Positions 44,523 through 54,000 of a stretch of DNA of 64,000 nucleotides are shown in pieces; position 1 is the stretch's first letter, and every line of letters begins with the position of its first letter. The DNA is from Nocardia sp. NBC_00403. Lineage in GTDB: Bacteria; Actinomycetota; Actinomycetes; Mycobacteriales; Mycobacteriaceae. The notes under the pieces were generated by a model. That model was not told the DNA's origin. It did not search any database and saw nothing but the letters and a program-made list of their open reading frames with translations. The stretch covers positions 6,138,001 to 6,202,000 of the forward strand of contig NZ_CP107939.1 in NCBI RefSeq assembly GCF_036046055.1, read 5' to 3'. The translations under genes were made by a program, and so were the position numbers.

Positions 44523-45770
44523 GTGATCTCCTTTCGGACCATCTTGGGGGCGATGTATGTCGCCGTCGCGGCTCTGCTCACGCTGCTGATCCTCGTCCCG
44601 CAGGTTCGGCTGTATCGGGATGAGCAGCCACCCACCGATGTTGTCGCCCAATTACGTTTTCTCCGTGCGAAATTGGTATCGGGGGCCGGGGAGGAGATGC
44701 AGGGCATGTTCCCCGAGGGGTACTTCTTTTCGCACGCCTTGTACGGATTGGCGTGGACTGACGTCGCGCGCGGCGACCCAACGTATCGGGACGCGGCGCT
44801 GCGGGAGGCGCGCTGGGCGCTACAGCGTTTGGGATCCCCTTCGGGGCGAGCGGTTTTCGATGCGCGACTGCGCCCGGCATACGGGGTCTTCTACGTCGGA
44901 TGGTCCAGCCGGTTGCGCGGGGCCGTGATCGAACTCGCCGGTGCCGACGCACCGGAGACGGCGCAATTCACCGCCGATTGCGAGGCACTCGCGGCGGCGT
45001 TCGATACCGACGGGCCGTTCCTTGCAGCGTATCCGGGCCAGGCCTGGCCCGTCGACAATGTGGTGGCTGTGGCCGCGCTGAGGTTGCACGATCGCATCGT
45101 CGGTTCGCGTTTCGAGCCGGTGATCGCCCAATGGCTCACCTCGGCTCGCGCGCACCTGGACCCAGCCACTGGTCTACTACCGCACCAAACGACACCTGTG
45201 AAGGAAGGTGCGCGCGGCTCGTCACAAGCAATGATCCAGCGGTTCCTGCCCGAGATAGATGCCCTGTGGGCCAGACAGCAGTACAGCGCATTCCGCCGAT
45301 TATTCGTCGATACCCCGCTCGGCCTGCCAGGAGTGCGCGAGTATCCGCACGGCCGCAACGGCGCAGGCGATGTGGATTCCGGGCCACTCATTCTCGGTGT
45401 CAGCGTCTCGGCCACGGTGGTCACCATCGGCGCGGCCCGAGTGCACGGCGATCAATCCCTCGCCGGTCCAATCACCAGCCTCGGTGAAAGCCTCGGCATA
45501 CCAGTCACTCTCGGCAACTCCAAACGATATTCCTTCGGCGCCCTCCCCATCGGCGATGCCTTCTTGGCCTGGTCCTTCCCCGCACCGCTCGCCACCACCG
45601 CGACATCGTTTCCACCCGTGGCCCCTTGGTGGTGGCGGATACCCTGGCACGCGCTCGCGCTAACGCTCCTCACCCTGCTCTGGTTCCCGATAGTCCGCGA
45701 ACTCGTTCAACGACGGCGCGCGGGTCAGCGCATTATCCCGGCCAGCCCACCATGTGCTTCCACCGAGTGA
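44523..45770 (+). CDS. Membrane-anchored protein resembling linalool dehydratase/isomerase-type helical barrels
   Basis: This 415-residue protein has an N-terminal membrane helix (ILGAMYVAVAALLTLLILVPQV), a large outer domain and a C-terminal helix (PWHALALTLLTLLWFPIV). The outer part has repeated helices with FPEGYFFSHALYGLAW, YPGQAWPVDNVVAVAAL, QTTPVKEGARGSSQAM and GAGDVDSGPLILGV. This is an (alpha/alpha)6-barrel-like pattern reminiscent of linalool dehydratase-isomerase-like proteins. The assignment is tentative and the role unknown. It is monocistronic. Confidence 0.55.
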   Translation: MISFRTILGAMYVAVAALLTLLILVPQVRLYRDEQPPTDVVAQLRFLRAKLVSGAGEEMQGMFPEGYFFSHALYGLAWTDVARGDPTYRDAALREARWALQRLGSPSGRAVFDARLRPAYGVFYVGWSSRLRGAVIELAGADAPETAQFTADCEALAAAFDTDGPFLAAYPGQAWPVDNVVAVAALRLHDRIVGSRFEPVIAQWLTSARAHLDPATGLLPHQTTPVKEGARGSSQAMIQRFLPEIDALWARQQYSAFRRLFVDTPLGLPGVREYPHGRNGAGDVDSGPLILGVSVSATVVTIGAARVHGDQSLAGPITSLGESLGIPVTLGNSKRYSFGALPIGDAFLAWSFPAPLATTATSFPPVAPWWWRIPWHALALTLLTLLWFPIVRELVQRRRAGQRIIPASPPCASTE

Positions 45771-45969
45771 CAACGCAATAGGTTGCATACGTGGCTCTTT
45801 CACCAAATGGCAAGGTAACCCAGCAGCATCGCCCGGAGACCCATCGAGCACCCCGCTGCCTGACCGCGACCTGATCATCGCCCGCCGCGAACATGCGCCA
45901 GTCGCCCGCATGCGCACAGTCTCGGCGATCATCCGCGCACCCTCGGTATCGGTCGACCGGAGGTCGGCG

Positions 45970-46052
45970 CCGCGAGCGTCGAAATTGACAGACGCGGCAG
46001 ATTTGGGTTCTGATGCGCACGCGCGTAGAGGTTCAAGTCCCCTCTCGCGCAC
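45970..46052 (+). pseudogene. Degenerate tRNA-Leu-like sequence (anticodon loop would give UGG)
   Basis: The layout follows a type II tRNA-Leu: acceptor 45970-45976 with 46044-46050 (6 of 7 pairs, C1:C72 mismatched), the AAATTGACAGACGC D-arm region, anticodon stem CAGA/TCTG with loop TTTGGGT, a variable arm (about GCGCACGCGC), and T-arm GG-TTCAAGTCCC. A normal actinobacterial tRNA-Leu loop would be TTTAGGT (anticodon UAG); here the triplet is UGG. Position 8 is C, not U, and A51:C63 is mismatched. It is probably a decayed tRNA or an element-borne att copy. Confidence 0.6.
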
Positions 46053-46067
46053 AGATTTGTGGCCTAC

Positions 46068-46180
46068 GTGCCACTTTCGGGGCTCCAGCGTTTTCGAGTG
46101 CACTCGCACACGAAGGAGAACTACCTTGCACGTCTCTGACCTGCATGAACGCAAATCACAGGTGGCAGCTGTGCCACTTT
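46068..46180. repeat. Short direct and inverted repeats between tRNA-like sequence and AbrB-like gene
   Basis: GTGCCACTTT occurs at 46068-46077 and 46171-46180. The second copy also forms a dyad, GTGGCA (46162-46167) with TGCCAC (46172-46177). The spacing and location next to a recombination module fit integrase arm-binding sites or an AbrB operator. Confidence 0.4.
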
Positions 46181-46223
46181 TCAGCTCGATCGGCGCCCTC
46201 GGTGCAGGGTGCGGTGAACGCCG

Positions 46224-46655
46224 GTGATCGAGCCGGTCATCCCTCCGCAGACCCCACTTCAGGAACGCATCCACGGCCCGCTGCCGGTGCGCTTCATCCC
46301 CCGCGCAACCGACCCGGAGATCATCTACGGCATCGCTGTCGTGGGCGATGCGGGCCGTGTCGCCGACCGCGCGGTGCTCTCAGCGCTGGACTGGTTACCG
46401 GGCACCCGGCTAACGGTGTCGTGTTCGGAGGACCGGCTGATTCTCGTGCGCGCCACGACCGATGGCTCTGTCCAGGTGACTCGTGCCGGGTTCTTCCGTG
46501 TTCCGGTCCGTAAACGTCGTCGGGTCGGTCTGCTCGAAGGCGACCGGGTGCTGTTGGTGGCGCATTGCGGTCGCAAGCGCCTACTGATTCATCCCCCGGC
46601 TGTGCTCGACGGGCTGACCAGTCAGATCCGACGAATCCTGGAGGAATCGCTATGA
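46224..46655 (+). CDS. AbrB/MazE/SpoVT-type DNA-binding domain protein
   Basis: This 143-residue protein starts with GTG. The C-terminal half has an AbrB-like swapped-hairpin pattern (VPVRKRRRVGLLEGDRVLLVAHCGRKRLLIHPPAVLD). The N-terminal half (YGIAVVGDAGRVADRAVLSALDWLPGTRLTVSC) looks like a second, related hairpin domain. Its stop overlaps the ATG of the integrase (ATGA). This pairing suggests that it regulates or assists that recombinase. Confidence 0.7.
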   Translation: MIEPVIPPQTPLQERIHGPLPVRFIPRATDPEIIYGIAVVGDAGRVADRAVLSALDWLPGTRLTVSCSEDRLILVRATTDGSVQVTRAGFFRVPVRKRRRVGLLEGDRVLLVAHCGRKRLLIHPPAVLDGLTSQIRRILEESL

Positions 46656-47430
46656 CGATCCAGAGTGCTGCTCAGACTGCGGTCACCGCAGATACCTTGG
46701 CTGCGGCACGGTTGCTGTTGGCCCAGATGGGCATCACCGCCGCCGACCTCGTCGACACCGCACCGGCGGCCCCGACGTTCGCCGAGGTTATCCCGCGTGT
46801 GCGGGCACGTCTGTCGGCGGGTACCGCGCGCACCTACGGGACCCATTTTGATCTGCTCGAATCTCGTTGGCCGGACCGGTCGTTGACCGAGCCCACCCGC
46901 CACGAGCTCGACGAACTCGCGTACACGGTGCAGACAACTGCCCGTTCCAACCGAGCGTCTCGGGGCGGGACCAGCGCGCTCGAGCATGTCGTGTCAGCAG
47001 CGCGCTGCGTCTACCGCTACGCCGAGGAAGCCGGATGGGTTCGGCCGCAAGATAATCCGGCACGGCGATTGCCGATTCCGTCCCGTCGGGCATCGCATCG
47101 GTATGCGATCCCGTCGGGTCAGGTCGCCGAGATCCGCCAGGTTGCAGCCACCTCCGGTGACGACCCCGAACTCGACGCGCTGATCCTGCGGTTCACCTCG
47201 AGACCGCGTGCCGTCGCGGTGGCGCGCTGGCGTTACGTCCGCAGGATCTCGATCGTGACCAGTGCTTGGTGTTCCTGCGGGAAAAGGGTGGCTCGGATCG
47301 CTGGCAGCCGGTGTCGCCGACACTGATGCGGCACCTGAACGACCATGGCACCGAGCGCGGGGCGCCTTTCACCGACCAGTTGCTGCGTTACCGGCACTGT
47401 TACACGTCGACAAGGTCATCGCTATCGTGA
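46652..47430 (+). pseudogene. Tyrosine recombinase/integrase, frameshifted and truncated
   Basis: The N-terminal SAM-like core-binding domain is intact (FAEVIPRVRARLSAGTARTYGTHFDLLESRW ... AARCVYRYAEEAGWV). At about 47190 a one-base loss shifts the frame. The catalytic domain continues as HLETACRRGGALALRPQDLD (first catalytic Arg) to PFTDQLLRYRH, and ends at TGA 47428-47430 before the HxxR and Tyr boxes. The protein is therefore catalytically dead. It is translationally coupled to the AbrB-like gene. Confidence 0.8.
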
Positions 47431-47509
47431 ACGACAAGGTCACCATTCAGTCGCGACTAGACCGACGTGGCCAAGGCGACTCGTTGATCGGAAAGAGCGG
47501 CGTCGGATC

Positions 47510-47938
47510 ATGGCAGAAGACCTGACCGTGACTCGGGTGCTGGTGATACCCGCGTCCGAGTTACGCGAGCGGTTCTCACGGTCGTCAGGTCCGGGAGGGC
47601 AGCACGTCAACACCACCGACAGCCGGGTAGAGCTGTCGTTCGACCTCGCCAACTCGCCCTCGGTGCCGGAGTGGCTGCGCACCCGGATGCTCGACCGCCT
47701 GGCCACCCGCCTGGTCAACGGGGTTCTCACGATCGCCGCATCGGAGCAACGCGCACAGCTACAGAACCGCGCCGCCGCCCGCGAACGCCTGGCCTCATTA
47801 CTGCGTGACGCCGCTGCCGCCCCGCCACCTGTTCGCCGCGCCACCAAGCCCTCACGCGGAGCAAAGGAACGTCGCATCTCCGCGAAGAAGCGGCGCGGCG
47901 TCACCAAACGCAACCGCCGCGCCTCCCCCGACGACTAG
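47510..47938 (+). CDS. arfB: Peptidyl-tRNA hydrolase ArfB (ribosome rescue)
   Basis: This 142-residue protein carries the release-factor GGQ motif (SSGPGGQHVNTTDSRVELSFDL) and a long basic C-terminal tail (PSRGAKERRISAKKRRGVTKRNRR), both diagnostic of ArfB/YaeJ. It enters the empty mRNA channel of stalled ribosomes and hydrolyses peptidyl-tRNA. ATG 47510 is chosen; upstream in-frame sequence overlaps the integrase remnant and lacks homology. Confidence 0.92.
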   Translation: MAEDLTVTRVLVIPASELRERFSRSSGPGGQHVNTTDSRVELSFDLANSPSVPEWLRTRMLDRLATRLVNGVLTIAASEQRAQLQNRAAARERLASLLRDAAAAPPPVRRATKPSRGAKERRISAKKRRGVTKRNRRASPDD

Positions 47939-48062
47939 CCGACGGCAGCGCCACAGATCAGGCATCGGCGGCACAATCGTTGCCGAACGGGCCCGCGCTC
48001 CCAAGTACCCGTCTGCATCCTCTCGTCGCTGGCAGCAGCCTAGGCGCAGGCACAGCGACACA

Positions 48063-48485
48063 CGCTATATCTACCAGGTACAAGCGGCCAAGAATCCCGG
48101 TAACTATCCTTACCTGCCCGTTCTGCTCACCGAGCTGGAAACGCTTGCACTGGAAGAGGATTGGGCACATCTTCTGCGCTGGCAGTTTCTCGGGCCGATC
48201 GGACTCAACCTGCGCAACGAGTACGCGCACGGATTCATCGACGATGTCGGTCCGATACGGGCGGCGATGCTGCTGCGCGCTGCGGTCGTCCTCATCACCG
48301 CCGCGCCCATTACCGACAATTCGGGACGGTGCATCGAGGTCGCGGCCACGACCGCTCTGCCGCCAGGACGCGACCGAATCCTCGACGCCATACTCGCGAG
48401 AACCAGTCGGACCGCATCTCGAATCTTCGTCGCAGCGGAAGGCATCCGCCGAAAACTGCGGGCACGGCACCTGCCGAAAAAGTAA
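48063..48485 (+). pseudogene. C-terminal remnant of a HEPN/DUF4209-like protein
   Basis: About 140 residues without a start codon read YIYQVQAAKNPGNYPYLPVLL, then GPIGLNLRNEYAHGF with an R-x4-H HEPN-like motif, AAMLLRAAVVLITAAP, and a basic end. This resembles the C-terminal part of DUF4209-type proteins. No N-terminal part lies upstream, which is arfB. HEPN proteins are often RNases of defence systems, so it may be the stub of a lost one. Confidence 0.5.
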
Positions 48486-48846
48486 CCGATGTAGTCCGCG
48501 ACCGCGATAGCGACGTGTCCTGGGTCGATGATGCGTGCGCCGAGACAACGGTCCTGCGTTCGCCTGAACGCCGTCGGAAATCGGCATTTCCGGATCCTCA
48601 CGGCAGTCGGGCGGTCGCGGTCGGCGTTCTGCTCGCCTCGGGTGACAAGAGCAACTTTCGGCAAGCTACTCCATCGTGCTGACAGGCTATCGCGGCTGGT
48701 CGCAGTATAGCGAGCGCACGGCCACTCGATGCGGGATTCACACATTCGAAAAAGACTGTCGTAATAGCGACGTCGGTGCAGCCCGGGCGGTAGGCTCTGG
48801 GCAGCACGGATTCGATTGACGCAACCTAATTCCGAGGGGTTCGACA
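48486..48846. other. Intergenic region carrying the promoter of the EF-hand/PfaD/PKS operon
   Basis: About 360 bases with no convincing gene. Near its end TTGACG lies about 35 bp before the EF-hand ATG, and GAGGGG is a well-placed ribosome site. No strong dyad operator is seen. Confidence 0.4.
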
Positions 48847-49404
48847 ATGGCTGAAATGCTCGACGACGTACGTAGTCAGAAGCTGGCGAAGCTGTTCAAG
48901 ATTTTGGATGTCGATGGTGACGGTGCCGTGTCGGTTGCCGACTACGAGGCGCTCGGCTCGCGTCTGGCCACAGTTTCCGGTCAACGCGATCCCGGGAAGG
49001 TCGCAGAGATGCAGGAGACGCTGAAGCAGATCTGGGAAGAATTCCAGCTGAATGTCGCCGGCGCCGAGGGTAGGCAGGTGACCGAATCACAGTTCGTCCA
49101 TTCGCTGGTGGCGCCGCAGGCCTCCGACCCGGTCAGATTCTCGCAGTTCATCGGGCTGACCTGCAATCTGCTGTTCGGCGTCGCCGATACCGACGGCGAC
49201 AACCGGATCAGCAGGGCCGAGCACATGCTACTCGGCAAGGAAGCGTTCGGCCTGAGCGATATGGAGACGGCCGAATCCTTCGACAAGCTGGATTACTGGA
49301 ACCGCGGCTACGCGACGATGGATCAATACGCCATCGCGTATACCGAGTTCCTCACCAGTACCGAACCGAAAGCGAACGGTAACTCGCTGCTCGGGAACTA
49401 CTGA
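48847..49404 (+). CDS. Calerythrin-like EF-hand calcium-binding protein
   Basis: This 185-residue helical protein has four EF-hand positions. Two have complete ligand patterns: loop 1 residues 21-32 (D21, D23, D25, A27, S29, D32) and loop 3 residues 114-125 (D114, D116, D118, R120, S122, E125). The intervening and final loops are degenerate. There is no signal peptide, so it is a cytosolic Ca2+ buffer or sensor of the calerythrin/sarcoplasmic type. It is the first gene of the operon, 17 bp before pfaD, which is an unusual partner for a polyketide synthase. Confidence 0.9.
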   Translation: MAEMLDDVRSQKLAKLFKILDVDGDGAVSVADYEALGSRLATVSGQRDPGKVAEMQETLKQIWEEFQLNVAGAEGRQVTESQFVHSLVAPQASDPVRFSQFIGLTCNLLFGVADTDGDNRISRAEHMLLGKEAFGLSDMETAESFDKLDYWNRGYATMDQYAIAYTEFLTSTEPKANGNSLLGNY

Positions 49405-49421
49405 GTTCCTTCAGGAATCCT

Positions 49422-51011
49422 GTGACGACATCGGTCGGCCGGGCGAATTCAGCTGCCCCGGTGTTCGGCGGTCAACAGCTGATGGCCTTGGTGAATAATG
49501 TGCGGCAACGAATTCACGTCGTCGAGCGTAAAGTCGACGGATTGCGGGGCGTCCTCGCCGAGGACGCCGATGTGTCCCGCGCCGATTTCACCGTTCTCGG
49601 TACGTTGCCGGAAATGTTTCCGGAATGGCTAGGGGATCGGACCTTCGCCGAAACGCACGACGTCCGATTCCCTTACATCGCCGGTGAAATGGCGTTCGGT
49701 ATCTCCTCGGCCCGCTTGGTCGTGGCGATGGCGCAGGCGCGCATGCTGAGTTTCTTCGGGGCGGGCGGCGTCGAGACGGGCACCCTCGACCGCGCGCTGA
49801 GCGAGCTGACCAGCACGCTGGGCGACCGGCGGAACTGGGGTGTGAACCTCATCCACGCACCTGGCGAAGACCGGATCGCCGACCTGCTGCTGGCCCGGCG
49901 GGTGCCGGCTATCTCGTTGTCGGCCTTCACCGATGTGACCCCGGCGGTCGCGCGATGCGCCGCGGTGGGGCTGCGGCAGGACCGCACCGGTGCGATCGTG
50001 CGCCCGATTGCCGTGTTCGCCAAGGTTTCCCGTCCCGATGTCGCCGAACGGTTCATGTCCCCGACACCGGTCGCGCTGCTGCGGGCACTGGTCGCGCAGG
50101 GCCTGCTCACCGAAGAAGAGGCCCGCCTGGCCGCACGGGTACCGGTGGCGCAAGACATCACCATCGAGGCCGACAGCGCCGGGCACACCGACAACCAATC
50201 GCTGGTGGCTGTACTGCCCGCCGTGCTCGCTGCACGGAATACACTGCAGCACACCAATACTGACTGGTCTACATCGATCCGGATCGGTGCGGCCGGTGGC
50301 CTCGGTGATCCGGCGGCGGTCGCGGCGGCGTTCGCCATGGGTGCCGCGTACGTGCTCACGGGTTCGGTAAACCAGATGTCGGTGGAGGCCGGCGTCTCCG
50401 AGCGGGCCAAGGCCATGCTCGCGGCGGCCGACATCTCCGATGTCGCCATGGCGCCGTCGCCGGGCCAGTTCGAGAAGGGCATCCGAACCCAGGTATTGCG
50501 GCGCGGCACGCTGTTTGCCGCCCGCGCCGCGCAGCTGTACCGCGTGTACGCGGCGCACGACAGCATCGCCAGCATCCCTGTGGGCGAGCGGGCACGGTTG
50601 GAACGTGAGGTGTTCGGCGCGACCCTCGACGAGGTGTGGCGTGACACCGAAACACATTGGCAGCAGCGCGATCCGGCTACCGCGGAGCGGGCATTGTCGG
50701 ATCCGAAGCTGCGGATGGAGCTGGTGTTCCGCTGGTACATGTCCCAGTCGGTGCGGTGGGCGGTGTCCGGTGCGCCGGAAAGGATCGCAGACTATCAACT
50801 GTGGTGCGGCCCCGCCACGGGAAGTTTCAACCGGTGGACGGCGGGGACTTTCCTCGCCGATCCCGCACAGCGCGGTGTTGTGCAGATCGCGCTGAACCTG
50901 ATGGAAGGCGCCGCCGTCCTGACCCGCGCGCACCAATTTCGCAGTTTCGGTATTGCCTTGCCGGACAACGCTTGTGCCTACGTCCCGCGGCGATTGCGGC
51001 CGCCACGCTGA
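49422..51011 (+). CDS. pfaD: PfaD-family enoyl reductase/2-nitropropane dioxygenase-like protein
   Basis: This 529-residue protein starts with GTG and an AGGAA site. It is an FMN TIM-barrel with the PfaD pattern: FPYIAGEMAFGISSARLVVAMAQARMLSFFGAGG, WGVNLIHAPGEDRIADLLL, IEADSAGHTDNQSLVAVLPAVL, RIGAAGGLGDPAAVAAAFAMGAAYVLTGSVNQM. In PUFA synthases PfaD acts in trans to reduce enoyl-ACP. It lies 14 bp before the synthase gene, which has no ER domain of its own, so it should supply that step. Confidence 0.92.
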   Translation: MTTSVGRANSAAPVFGGQQLMALVNNVRQRIHVVERKVDGLRGVLAEDADVSRADFTVLGTLPEMFPEWLGDRTFAETHDVRFPYIAGEMAFGISSARLVVAMAQARMLSFFGAGGVETGTLDRALSELTSTLGDRRNWGVNLIHAPGEDRIADLLLARRVPAISLSAFTDVTPAVARCAAVGLRQDRTGAIVRPIAVFAKVSRPDVAERFMSPTPVALLRALVAQGLLTEEEARLAARVPVAQDITIEADSAGHTDNQSLVAVLPAVLAARNTLQHTNTDWSTSIRIGAAGGLGDPAAVAAAFAMGAAYVLTGSVNQMSVEAGVSERAKAMLAAADISDVAMAPSPGQFEKGIRTQVLRRGTLFAARAAQLYRVYAAHDSIASIPVGERARLEREVFGATLDEVWRDTETHWQQRDPATAERALSDPKLRMELVFRWYMSQSVRWAVSGAPERIADYQLWCGPATGSFNRWTAGTFLADPAQRGVVQIALNLMEGAAVLTRAHQFRSFGIALPDNACAYVPRRLRPPR

Positions 51012-51025
51012 TCTCGGAGGAACCA

Positions 51026-54000
51026 GTGACGACAGACCAGCCACGCATGCCTCCGATCGCGATCGTCGGCCTCGGCGCGATCCTGCCAGGCGCTGCCGAT
51101 GTGGACGCATTCTGGAGCAACGTTCTCGAGGGGCGCGACCTGATCACCGATGTGCCCGCGGACCGGTGGCTCATCGACGACCATTACGATCCCGATCCCG
51201 AGGCCCTCGACAAGACCTATTGCCGGCGTGGCGGTTTCGTGCCCGATATTGCATTCGACCCGATGCGATACGGGATACCGCCGAAGAATCTATCGTCGAC
51301 CGACACCACGCAACTGCTGGCACTGGTGGTCGCCGATCAGGTGCTCTCCGACGTCACCGGTGGGGTGGACCGGATCGACGGCGAGCGGGCAGCGGTCATC
51401 ATGGGCAGTGGGATGCTCAAGCTGGGTGGTGAAATCGGCGCCCGGCTGAGCCGCCCGATCCTGCGGAAAGTCTTGCGCGAGAACGACCTTGCCGACGCGG
51501 AGGTGCAGTCGATCTGCGATGCCGTCACCTGCCATACGGCCGGGTTCGACGAGGCTGTACTGCCCGGGATCCTCTCGAATGTCGTCGCGGGCCGCATCGC
51601 TGCCGTCTTCGACCTGCACGGCACCAACTGCACCGTCGACGCGGCGTGCGCCAGTTCGCTGGCCGCGCTGGCCGCTGCCTGCGACGAACTCGCGCTGGGC
51701 AGAGCAGATCTGGTGCTCACCGGCGGTGTGGACACGATGAACGACCCGATGATGTTCGTGTCGTTCAGCAAGACCACCGCGCTGTCGAGGGCCGGTGTGA
51801 GCCGGCCGTTCTCGGCCGATGCCGACGGGATTCTGCTGGGCGAGGGACTGGCAATGTGCGCACTGAAGCGACTCGCCGACGCCGAACGGGACGCGGATCA
51901 GATCTATGCGGTGATCACCGGCGTCGGGTCGTCGTCGGACGGCCGCGGCAGCTCCATTTACCACCCGCAGGCCAGTGGCCAGGAGCGGGCGATCCGAAGG
52001 GCGTACGTGGCAGCGGGATACGGACCGGAAACAGTCGGGCTGGTCGAGGCGCACGGCACCGGGACACCGGCCGGGGACAAGGCGGAAGTAGCGGCGTTAC
52101 ATGCGGTGTTCGGTGCGGCCGCGCCCGAAGCGCACGGGTGGTGCGCACTCGGGTCGGTCAAATCGCAGATCGGTCACACCAAGACGGCGGCGGGCGCGGT
52201 GGGTGTACTCAAAGCCGCACTGGCCCTGCATCATCGGGTGCTGCCGCCGACCATCAACGTCACCGTGCCCGACCCCGCGCTCGGGCTGCACGAGGGGCCG
52301 TTCTATCTGAATACCGAGACCAGACCCTGGGTGCATCGGGCCGCACATCCGCGCCGAGCCGCGGTATCCAGCTTCGGGTTCGGCGGCACCAACTTCCACC
52401 TCACCCTCGAGGAGTACGTGCCCAGGACCGGCGCGATGCGGGCGCCACGCGCGCAGGCGCGCCCGAGCGAGTTGTTGCTGGTGTCGGCCGGTTCGGCAAA
52501 CGAACTTCTCGCCCGCTGCACGGATCTGGCCGAGGAACTGGCGCGGTCGGCGACGGCCGAGCCGGTGCGTCGAGCTCAGCAACAGTTCAGGTCCGACGAT
52601 CAGGTTCGGCTCGCGATCTGCGCGGGTCCCGCGGAATTGGCCGACCAGATCGCCGGGGCGATGAACCACATACGGGCACAACCGGATACGGCATTCGGTA
52701 CGCCGTCGGGAACCTCCTACGCCGTGGGCACACCCGAAGCCGGTCGGCTCGCCTTCCTGTTCCCCGGCCAGGGTTCGCAATACCCGGGCATGGGTGCGGA
52801 GGTGGCGGTGCACCTGCCCGCCGCGCACGAGGTATGGGATCGACTGGCCGGCCCGGAGCTGGCGGCGGCCGTCTTCCCACGTCCGGTGTTCAGCGATGCG
52901 GAGCGGGACGCGCAACGCAGGCGCCTCGCCACCACGGAAGCGGCGCAACCTGCTTTGGCCGCAGCAAGTCTCGCCTTGCTGGCGGTGCTCGAAGTCTTCG
53001 GCGTGCGGCCGGATTGCGTCGCCGGGCACAGTCTCGGTGAGCTGACCGCCCTGCATGCCGCGGGCGTCCTCGACGCGCAGAGCCTGATGCGGCTGGCCGC
53101 TCGGCGCGGCGAATTGATGCGCGACGCGGACTCCGACGGTGGCGCGATGCTGGCTATCGGCATGGCGTATGGCGAGGTGGCCGCGCTGATCACGGACCAC
53201 GATATGCGCGATCTGTGGATCGCCAACGACAACGCACCCGCCCAGGTAGTTGTCGCCGGATCCCGGGAGTCCATCGACAAATTGGAGATCGGGCTGCGTG
53301 GTGCGGTATCCACCACGCGCCTCGCGACGCCAGGGGCGTTCCACTGTCCACGTATGGCCTCGGCCAGCGCCCCGATGCGCGAATTCCTGCGCGAGATACC
53401 GCTGCGGGCGCCGCTGCTCGACGTGTACCGCAATGTCGACGGCGAGCCGGCGCCCATCGAGCCGGACCGGCTGCGTGATTCGCTGGTCGATCATGTGACC
53501 GATCCGGTCCGCTTCGTCACAATGATCTCCACCATGTATGACGACGGTGTCCGCACCTTTGTCGAGGTCGGACCGGGATCGGTCTTGATGGGCCTGGTCG
53601 GCACCATCCTGGCCGACCGCCCGCATCAGCGAATCGCGCTGGATCGCAAGGGCGGCAGCGGGATCGCAACGCTCAGCGCAGCCCTTGGCCGGCTGGCAAC
53701 ACTCGGCGTACCGATCACCTGTGATGCGCTGTGGGACGAGCCTCGGCCGGGCCCGATCGACGAGACCGGCATGCGGATCACCGTCAACGGCGGCAGCTTC
53801 GGCCGGCCATACCCTCCGGCCAACGGTGCGGCAGGCCTGCCCGCGCCGAACCTCCACCACCCCGCCCAGCCAGCGACGCACCCGCGCGCAGTTCGCGACA
53901 ACGCCGAACCCACATCGTTCGACGCGGATCCCACGCTGGTGCGGTCACTGCTCGAAATCCAACGCCAGACCGCGCAAGCGCACGCCACATACCTCGCCAC

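Noticed and set aside
52097..53881. 594-codon open frame antisense to the synthase gene
   Set aside because: It is rich in Arg, Gly, His and Gln, has no domain signature, and lies entirely opposite the clear KS/AT coding region. High GC makes such frames long.
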